A stretch of 64,000 nucleotides of DNA. Origin: Sphingomonas beigongshangi (lineage in GTDB: Bacteria > Pseudomonadota > Alphaproteobacteria > Sphingomonadales > Sphingomonadaceae). The translations under genes and the position numbers were made by a program. The notes under the pieces are model-generated. The model worked only from the letters and a program-made list of their open reading frames with translations. It made no database searches and was not told the origin of the DNA. The DNA is taken from assembly GCF_016820445.1 (NCBI RefSeq), contig NZ_JADHDT010000001.1, positions 186,001-250,000 of the forward strand, written 5' to 3'. Shown in pieces: positions 58,610 to 64,000 of the stretch (position 1 is the first letter of the stretch; every line of letters starts with the position of its first letter).

Positions 58610-60208
58610 ATGTCGGCCGATGTGCCTCGTCGCTGGCGCGCGCGCGCAGGTGCGCTGCTCTTGCCCGCGCTGCTCCTGCTGTTGCCGCTCGCTTTCTATC
58701 TCGCGCTGTTCCAACCCGCGACGCTCGACATCGGCAATGTCGGCTGGCTGATCCGCGGCACCGACAATGGCGAGAATGCGCTGGGCGCCCATGCCTATTG
58801 GCATGACGTGCATGCCGGCGCATCGCTCAGGACCCGCCTGCTCAACGCGCCCGACGGCGTCCCGGTCCTGTATACCGACAGCAACCCGCTCGCCGTGCTG
58901 CTGGCAAAGCCGTTCGCCGCCCTCCTGCCCGCCGACGCACAGCTCGTCGGGCCGGTCCTGCTCCTGAACCTGATGTTGCAGGCGCTGTTCGCCTGGGCGT
59001 TGCTGCGCCGGCATGCGCCGGGACCGCTGGCCTTGTGCGCGGGCGTGGTGCTGCTCGCCTTTCCGCCGACGCTGGCCAACCGGTTCATCCACGTCAATCT
59101 GATGGCGCACTGGACGATCCTTGCCGCGCTGTGGCTGTTCGTCGACCCGGCGCGCCGCGACCGATGGCGCTGGTGGGCGGCGCTGATCGTCGCCACCGCG
59201 CTGATCCACAGCTACCTGCTGGTCATGGTCGGCGCGCTATGGGGCGCGGCGCTGCTCGACCGCTTCAGCCGTGGATCGTGGCCTGTGCGCGGACAGGTTC
59301 TGCTGGCGGGCACGGCGATGCTGGCGATCGTCGCGGTGCTGGCACGGTGGCTCGGCGTCGGCGACCAGATGCCGACCGAATTCTTCGGTGCCTTCGCGGT
59401 ACCGATCGATGCGCTCTGGAATCCGCATGCCGGTGGCCTATCGCGTCTCGCGGGCCAGGGCCCCTACGATCAAGCGCAATGGTCCGAAGGGTTCCAGTAC
59501 ATGGGCGCCGGCGGACTGGCGCTCGTCGCCGTGGCGCTGCTGATCGCACGCCGTCACGCCGCCCCTGCCGCAATGCGGGAGACGACGGATCGGCTCCGCG
59601 CGCTGGTGCCTGCCTTGGGTCTGCTGGGACTGCTGTCGATCTGGAGCGCGCCCCTACCCGCTGCGGTGCTGCATGTGCTGGATCCGGTGCGCGCGTCCGG
59701 GCGGCTGTTCTGGCCGATCGGCTATGTGCTGGTGTTCGTCGCGTTGCTCGCCGTCTACCGCCTGCCCGCCCGTTACGCGGGCCCGCTCCTCGCGCTGCTG
59801 GTGACCGTTCAGGCGATCGACCTCGCCCCGATGGCGCGGGCGATCCGCACCACCAGCGCCGATGCGGCCAGTCACCGGTTGTGGCGACGCACGCTCGATC
59901 CGCGTTGGGAAATGTTGATCGGCAGGGCGCGTTCGGTCGCCTTCATGCCCGGCCAGCCGCCGCGCGACCTGTCGCTGTTCCAGGAAGTGGCCTGGCGCGC
60001 GATCGACGCGGGCATTCCCGTCACCAGCGTCTACGCCGCGCGGATCAGCCGCCAGACCGCCGCACGGCTGCGAGGTGAACGGCAGGCATTCGATCGCGGG
60101 GCGCTCGTCCCCGGTCGGATGTACGTCCTGCTGCCCACGGCGTCCCCGCCGGCGGGCACGACGCCGCTGCTGCTCGACGGCGTTCCGGTGATCGCGCCAC
60201 GCCCATAG
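58610..60208 (+). CDS. Polytopic membrane protein, DUF6311-like
   Basis: A 532-aa integral membrane protein with about ten hydrophobic helices (the first at about 12-32; clusters between 85 and 195, 210-250, 275-315 and 340-400) and a soluble C-terminal domain of about 130 residues. The loop TDNGENALGAHAYWHDVHAG after helix 1 resembles the large periplasmic loop of GT-C glycosyltransferases and DUF6311 proteins; the Asp and Glu could be catalytic. No adjacent sugar genes. The start is uncertain: ATG 58610 has GGAG only 2 nt away; GTG 58544 gives 554 aa. Confidence 0.75.
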   Translation: MSADVPRRWRARAGALLLPALLLLLPLAFYLALFQPATLDIGNVGWLIRGTDNGENALGAHAYWHDVHAGASLRTRLLNAPDGVPVLYTDSNPLAVLLAKPFAALLPADAQLVGPVLLLNLMLQALFAWALLRRHAPGPLALCAGVVLLAFPPTLANRFIHVNLMAHWTILAALWLFVDPARRDRWRWWAALIVATALIHSYLLVMVGALWGAALLDRFSRGSWPVRGQVLLAGTAMLAIVAVLARWLGVGDQMPTEFFGAFAVPIDALWNPHAGGLSRLAGQGPYDQAQWSEGFQYMGAGGLALVAVALLIARRHAAPAAMRETTDRLRALVPALGLLGLLSIWSAPLPAAVLHVLDPVRASGRLFWPIGYVLVFVALLAVYRLPARYAGPLLALLVTVQAIDLAPMARAIRTTSADAASHRLWRRTLDPRWEMLIGRARSVAFMPGQPPRDLSLFQEVAWRAIDAGIPVTSVYAARISRQTAARLRGERQAFDRGALVPGRMYVLLPTASPPAGTTPLLLDGVPVIAPRP

Positions 60209-60243
60209 CCTCGCGCTCGCTCGCGCGGTAGCAGGGGCGACCG

Positions 60244-61449
60244 ATGTTGCCGATCACCCTGCTCCTCGCCGCCGCCGCGGCCGCCTTCGCCCCTTCCGTC
60301 GTGGCGCGCACGCCGGCGCTCGTGCCGCCGCAGGGCGATGGCATCGCGACGCTCGCGCCGGACAGCGACGTGCGCTGGGTGCCGTTCGACCTGACGCCGG
60401 GCAACCAGATCCGGTTCACGCTGACGCTGGACGCCCGCTCGCTCGTCGCCATACTCGATACCGGCGTCAGCCATTCGGTGCTCGCGCGCAAGTCCGCCGC
60501 CGCCGATCCGGCACGCATCACCGACGGGGGCAAGGCGACCGCGATCGGCGGCGCGGTGCCGATCGGCTGGCTGCCCACCGCGCGGCTGAGCCTGGGCGGC
60601 CTTACGCGCACCGGCGGCGGCGTCACCGTCGCGGACCTGCCCGCGCTCGCCACCGGAAGCGCCACACCTGTCGACATCCTCGTCGGTCGCGACATCGTCG
60701 CGGGCCAGGCGCTCGACATCGACTTCGCCAATCATCGTTTCCGCCTGCTCCCCTCCGGGCAATTGCCGTTCGCGGGCGCGCTCGCGCCGCTCTCCGTGTC
60801 GCCGACCCGCCGCGTCTACGAAAGCAGCGCGACGATCGCCGGCCGCCGCGTCGCGCCGCTCGTCCTCGATACCGGCGACGGCGCCGCGCTGACGCTGTCG
60901 GAGCCGACGTGGCGCGCGGTACGGCCCAACGGCCTGCCGACCACGACGACCATCTCGTTCGGACTCGCCGGCGCGGTGACGAGCACGCTCGCCATCCTGC
61001 CCAGGCTGTCGATCGGCGAACGCGTCGCCCGCGAGGTGGAGGTTCGCGTCGAACCGGAGGGTGGCTTTTCCGAACAGATCGGCGTCGCCGGGCGGATCGG
61101 ATCGGGGTTCCTGCAACACTATCGCGTGCTGCTCGACCCGTCGGCGGGGCGGATGGTGCTGCAGCCCGGTCCCGATGCCGACGTGCCGCCGCTGCGCTCG
61201 ACGAGCGGGCTTCTGGTCGGAATGGAGCAGGGCAGGCTCAAGGTCCTCCACGTCATGCGCGACAGCCCCGCCGCGATGACGGGCTGGGCGGCCGGCGACA
61301 TGATCTGCACGATCGACGGCGCGGCGATCCCGGCGGACTATGCCCGCAGCGCGCTCGCCGACTGGTCGATCGCGCCGCCGGGCACCATCGTGCGGCTCGG
61401 CCTGTGCGGGGGCGCCTTGCGATCGCTTACCACGCGTCGTTTCTATTGA
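60244..61449 (+). CDS. Exported retropepsin-like aspartyl protease with PDZ domain
   Basis: A 401-aa protein. It has a signal peptide (about 1-22) and two aspartyl-protease halves: the first with ILDTGVSHSVL (about residue 70), the second with VLDTGDGAALTL (about 208). Both keep the D-T-G needed to form one active site within a single chain. The C-terminal PDZ-like domain (about 325-401) has SGLLVGMEQGRLKVLHVMRD and SPAAMTGWAAGDMICTIDG. The substrate is unknown. It is 35 bp after the membrane protein gene, on the same strand, and convergent with the P-loop gene. Confidence 0.87.
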   Translation: MLPITLLLAAAAAAFAPSVVARTPALVPPQGDGIATLAPDSDVRWVPFDLTPGNQIRFTLTLDARSLVAILDTGVSHSVLARKSAAADPARITDGGKATAIGGAVPIGWLPTARLSLGGLTRTGGGVTVADLPALATGSATPVDILVGRDIVAGQALDIDFANHRFRLLPSGQLPFAGALAPLSVSPTRRVYESSATIAGRRVAPLVLDTGDGAALTLSEPTWRAVRPNGLPTTTTISFGLAGAVTSTLAILPRLSIGERVAREVEVRVEPEGGFSEQIGVAGRIGSGFLQHYRVLLDPSAGRMVLQPGPDADVPPLRSTSGLLVGMEQGRLKVLHVMRDSPAAMTGWAAGDMICTIDGAAIPADYARSALADWSIAPPGTIVRLGLCGGALRSLTTRRFY

Positions 61450-61453
61450 GCCG

Positions 61454-62029
61454 TCATCGGCCCAGCCCCTCGCGTCGGTAGAATTCGGCGATCGCATCGG
61501 GCGAAGGCAGTGCGATGCAGGGGATGTCCAGGTCGGCCAGCAGCGCCGTATGGCGGCGTCTGCTGGCGCGCGTCGCGACCGCGATATGATGGAGCATGCT
61601 CCATTTGACGCTGTCCCTGCCGCCCTCCAGCGCACCGGCGCGGTCGCTCTCGAACCAGCACCGCCGCACATAGCGCCAGAGGCTGACCCGCGTCGGCACG
61701 TCGAGCAGGATCAGCCCCGACGCCCGCGCCAGCCGCTGCGGCAGCAATCGGGTATAATTGCCCTCCATCACCCAGCGGTCTTGCTGGATCGCGGCGTCGT
61801 GCAGCCGGACGAAGGCATCCGGGGCACGCGGCACCCAATCGGTCCCCGGCAGGTGATGCAACAGGTCGAGGTGCACGACCGGCATCTTGCGCGCCCTGCC
61901 GATCGCGCGCGCGAGCGTCGATTTGCCGGCATTGGAGGGGCCCATCAGGACGACCCGCGGACCCAGATCGTCGAGGGTCACGGCCCGCCCCGATGGCGGA
62001 GGAAAGCCAGGCTTGTTGCTGTTCGGCAT
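61454..62029 (-). CDS. P-loop nucleoside kinase-like protein
   Basis: A 191-aa P-loop protein: GPSNAGKSTLARAIGRARKMP is Walker A plus the next helix, followed by HLDLLHHLPGTDWV. VMEGNYTRLLPQRLARASGLILLDVP matches the adenylate kinase/topology-modulation family (FlaR-like). It may phosphorylate a small molecule; none is known. The start 62029 gives a short, unstructured N-terminal tail; the P-loop begins at residue 30. It ends 4 bp from the aspartyl protease gene and lies downstream of phaR and a small gene. Confidence 0.8.
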   Translation of the reverse strand: MPNSNKPGFPPPSGRAVTLDDLGPRVVLMGPSNAGKSTLARAIGRARKMPVVHLDLLHHLPGTDWVPRAPDAFVRLHDAAIQQDRWVMEGNYTRLLPQRLARASGLILLDVPTRVSLWRYVRRCWFESDRAGALEGGRDSVKWSMLHHIAVATRASRRRHTALLADLDIPCIALPSPDAIAEFYRREGLGR

Positions 62030-62062
62030 GACCGACGTCGCCCTCAGGATCGTCGTTGGCGG

Positions 62063-62254
62063 TCAGCGAGCGTTGAGGCCGATGCTGACCAGGATCATCG
62101 CCACGACCAGCGCCGCCAGCTGGACGGAACGCCAGTCGATCCAGCCGACGCGATCAAGGTCGGCGCGTCGATGCCGCCGCCGCTCCCGCCATGCGGCGAG
62201 GATGGCGACCACCACGCCCGCGCCCGCGCCCGCGAATGCAACCGGCACCGCCAC
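62063..62254 (-). CDS. Small two-helix membrane protein, unknown
   Basis: A 63-aa protein with hydrophobic helices at about 2-20 and 44-61, and a basic loop between (WRERRRHRRADLDRVGW). No family is recognised. The GTG start lies 4 bp after the phaR stop and lacks a strong ribosome site, so translation would depend on coupling. It fits in phaR-this gene-P-loop gene on one strand. Confidence 0.55.
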   Translation of the reverse strand: MAVPVAFAGAGAGVVVAILAAWRERRRHRRADLDRVGWIDWRSVQLAALVVAMILVSIGLNAR

Positions 62255-62258
62255 CGGC

Positions 62259-62813
62259 TCAGCCGAGCTTCTCGACCTTTTCCTGCAGGCGCGACAGTTC
62301 GGCGCGCAACGCGGCGATCTCGTCGTCCTTGTTGCCGCCCGGTGCGGGCGTCGGCGCCGGCGCGGGCGATGCCGGCTTGAACGCGGCCGCCGCCGCCTCG
62401 AACATCGCCAGGTTGCGCTTGGCGATCTCCGCGAAGGGCGAGCCGGCGAAGGCGCCCTCGACCGCGCTCTTGAATTGCTCCTGGTTGCGGCGGAAGCTGT
62501 CCATCGACGCCTCCAGATATCCCGGCACCATCGCCTGCATCGAGTCGCCGTACATCGCGATCAGTTGCCGCAGGAAGCTGACCGGCAGCATCGTCTGCCC
62601 CCGGCTTTCCTCCTCCATGATGATCTGGGTGAGGACGTTGTGGGTGATGTCCTCTTCGGTCTTCGCGTCCACGACCTTGAAGTCACGCCCCTCGCGGGTC
62701 ATCGTCGCCAGATGGTCGAGCGTGATGTAGGATGACGTCTCGGTATTGTAGAGGCGCCGATTGGCGTATTTCTTGATGATGACCGTGCCGTCGCCCTTGT
62801 TCTGTTTCTTCAT
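62259..62813 (-). CDS. phaR: Polyhydroxyalkanoate synthesis repressor PhaR
   Basis: Represses phasin and PHA genes, and senses PHA granules; 184 aa. The N-terminal DNA-binding domain IIKKYANRRLYNTETSSYIT (about 12-31) is the PHB/PHA accumulation regulator signature, then MTREGRDFKVVDAKTEEDIT and the PHB-binding region QTMLPVSFLRQLIAMYGDSM. A C-terminal Pro/Ala linker leads to a coiled coil (EIAALRAELSRLQEKVEKL). GGGGAG precedes the ATG. It is divergent from the PhaC-like gene with only 30 bp between starts. Confidence 0.94.
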   Translation of the reverse strand: MKKQNKGDGTVIIKKYANRRLYNTETSSYITLDHLATMTREGRDFKVVDAKTEEDITHNVLTQIIMEEESRGQTMLPVSFLRQLIAMYGDSMQAMVPGYLEASMDSFRRNQEQFKSAVEGAFAGSPFAEIAKRNLAMFEAAAAAFKPASPAPAPTPAPGGNKDDEIAALRAELSRLQEKVEKLG

Positions 62814-62843
62814 ACGGCTCCCCTGTCCGCGACGATCCCGTCC

Positions 62844-63947
62844 GTGACGAAAGGGGATGATAGACCTGTGTTTTCTGCGTCGCAACACGGGCCGCGTCCG
62901 CTGCCTCTGTTCCTGGCGATGCTGCGCGAGGAAACGCGGGACGATCCCGTGCGCCGCACCGCAGCGCTCGCCGGCCTTGCCGCCTATCAGGCCGCGCCGC
63001 GCCCCGTTCCGCCGCCGAGCCATCCAGTCGTGGCGAGCGCGGGCCGCGCGGTGCTGCGCGACCATGGCGGCGACGCCGACGCCGGCCTCGCCACCGTCGT
63101 GCTGGTACCGTCGCTGATCAATCCGCCGGCGATCCTCGATCTCGGCGACGCATCGCTTGCCGCCTTTCTGGTCGACCGGGGCCATCGCGTCCTGTCGATC
63201 GACTGGGGCGAGGCCACGGCCGCGGACCGCGAGCTGGGCGTCACCGCGCATGTCGAGGCTATGCTCGTGCCGCTGCTGGCCGTGCTCGATCGCCCGCCGG
63301 TGCTGGTCGGTTACTGCCTGGGCGGCACGCTGGCGCTCGCCGCGGCCTGCGCGACGCCCGTCGCCGGCCTCGCCACGATCGCAGCGCCATGGCGGCATCG
63401 TGGCTATGGCGAGGCGGCGCGCGGCGCGATGCTCGACCTCTGGGATGCCGCCCGTCCCGCCGCGGACGCGCTGGGCGTCCTGCCCATGGAGGCGTTGCAG
63501 AGCGGCTTCTGGCGCCTCGACCCGGCGCGGACGATCGACAAATACGTGCGGTTCGGCCGCCTCGCGCCGGATGCCCCGGCGGCGCGGGCGTTCGTCCGGC
63601 TGGAGGATTGGGCGAATGCCGGCGCGCCGCTGCCCCTTGCCTTCGCCACCGATCTGTTCGAGGCGTTCGTGGCGCAGGACGCGCCCGGCCGTGGCCTCTG
63701 GTCGATCGCGGGCGCTCCCGCCGGACCGCACCGTCTGGACTGCCCCGCGGTCGAATTCGTCTCTACCACCGACCGCATCGTACCGGCCGCCACCGCCGCG
63801 GGCCTGGCCGATCGCCGCGACCTGTCGCTGGGGCATGTCGGGATGATCGTCGGCGGGCGGGCCCGCGGCGCGCTCTGGCAGCCGCTGGCCGACTGGATCG
63901 GTGCGCTGCCACCCGCTAAAGGCCGCCACACAAGGAGATCGCCATGA
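62844..63947 (+). CDS. PhaC-like alpha/beta hydrolase (putative PHA synthase/depolymerase)
   Basis: A 367-aa alpha/beta-hydrolase fold: VVLVPSLINPPAILDL, then DRGHRVLSIDWGEATAADR, the nucleophile box GYCLGGTLALAAA (about residue 155-167) with a Cys where lipases have Ser, as in PHA synthases, and later TTDRIVPAATA and GHVGMIVGG with the probable Asp and His. Length and motifs are close to class III PhaC. The GTG start 62844 is weak; a GTG at 62868 is nearer an AAGGGG but 11 nt away. It overlaps the thiolase ATG by 4 nt. Confidence 0.83.
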   Translation: MTKGDDRPVFSASQHGPRPLPLFLAMLREETRDDPVRRTAALAGLAAYQAAPRPVPPPSHPVVASAGRAVLRDHGGDADAGLATVVLVPSLINPPAILDLGDASLAAFLVDRGHRVLSIDWGEATAADRELGVTAHVEAMLVPLLAVLDRPPVLVGYCLGGTLALAAACATPVAGLATIAAPWRHRGYGEAARGAMLDLWDAARPAADALGVLPMEALQSGFWRLDPARTIDKYVRFGRLAPDAPAARAFVRLEDWANAGAPLPLAFATDLFEAFVAQDAPGRGLWSIAGAPAGPHRLDCPAVEFVSTTDRIVPAATAAGLADRRDLSLGHVGMIVGGRARGALWQPLADWIGALPPAKGRHTRRSP

Positions 63948-64000
63948 CCGAGATCGTCATCACCGCCGCCAAGCGCACCCCCGTCGGCAGCTTCCTGGGC
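63944..64000 (+). CDS. phaA: Acetyl-CoA acetyltransferase (5' end only)
   Basis: Only the first 19 codons are here: MTEIVITAAKRTPVGSFLG, the standard start of a beta-ketothiolase. AAGGAG lies 6-7 nt upstream. The ATG overlaps the stop of the PhaC-like gene (ATGA). With phaR and the PhaC-like gene, PhaA (condensing two acetyl-CoA) is the likely role; a catabolic thiolase cannot be excluded. The gene runs off the window. Confidence 0.85.
   Translation, partial: MTEIVITAAKRTPVGSFLG

Overview
The window is a high-GC chromosomal segment from an alphaproteobacterium, most likely a Sphingomonas or close relative. Support comes from the ThiS-ThiG fusion, an 83-residue ATP synthase epsilon subunit, an F1 operon without Fo genes, two perfect EcfG-type (GGAAC-N17-CGTT) promoters, a large TonB-dependent receptor and many palindromic intergenic repeats. 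I see no rRNA, tRNA, prophage, insertion sequence or CRISPR array. The organism name is an inference.

Layout. 1-5.9 kb: Tad/Flp pilus operon cpaB(partial)-cpaC-cpaD-cpaE-tadB-tadC; its motor ATPase cpaF is missing here and lies 51 kb away at 56.9 kb. 6-20 kb: a ThDP-dependent enzyme, csbD, thiSG, aroQ, accB-accC, glnB-glnA, radC, an EF-hand protein, purB, and small membrane or redox proteins. 19.7-28.9 kb: dnaK-dnaJ and hrcA-grpE on the minus strand, separated by a copper-chaperone-like lipoprotein, an HEXXH protein, a soluble chemoreceptor-like protein, threonine synthase and a BrnT/BrnA toxin-antitoxin pair. 28.8-29.7 kb: a tandem array of about 337-bp units. 29.9-35.8 kb: rph-rdgB-GNAT, an antisense CAP gene, hemW with an exact internal duplication, a PBP activator and rsmI. 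35.9-47 kb: TonB receptor, yraN, gshB, dedA, xerC, a GAF-PAS-GGDEF protein, priA and a glycosylasparaginase. 47.2-52.4 kb: atpHAGDC, with a different palindromic doublet in three of its four gaps. 52.6-61.4 kb: poorly characterised secreted or membrane proteins, with cpaF between them. 61.4-64 kb: a polyhydroxyalkanoate locus with phaR opposite a PhaC-like hydrolase and the start of a thiolase gene.

Most genes are housekeeping: fatty acid, nitrogen, purine, thiamine and shikimate metabolism, protein folding and energy. Unusual structure lies mainly between genes: hairpins that share a CGTCA...TCCA frame but differ in stem sequence, a 34-bp perfect inverted repeat, a tandem array that appears to have copied the 5' end of a neighbouring gene, and a 156-bp exact duplication inside hemW. 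I found no locus that clearly forms a new defence or mobile system. The least explained gene group is the secreted-protein cluster at 52.6-56.8 kb. Start codons were chosen by Shine-Dalgarno position, signal peptide and family length, and uncertain ones are flagged. All functions come from reading motifs, with no database search.
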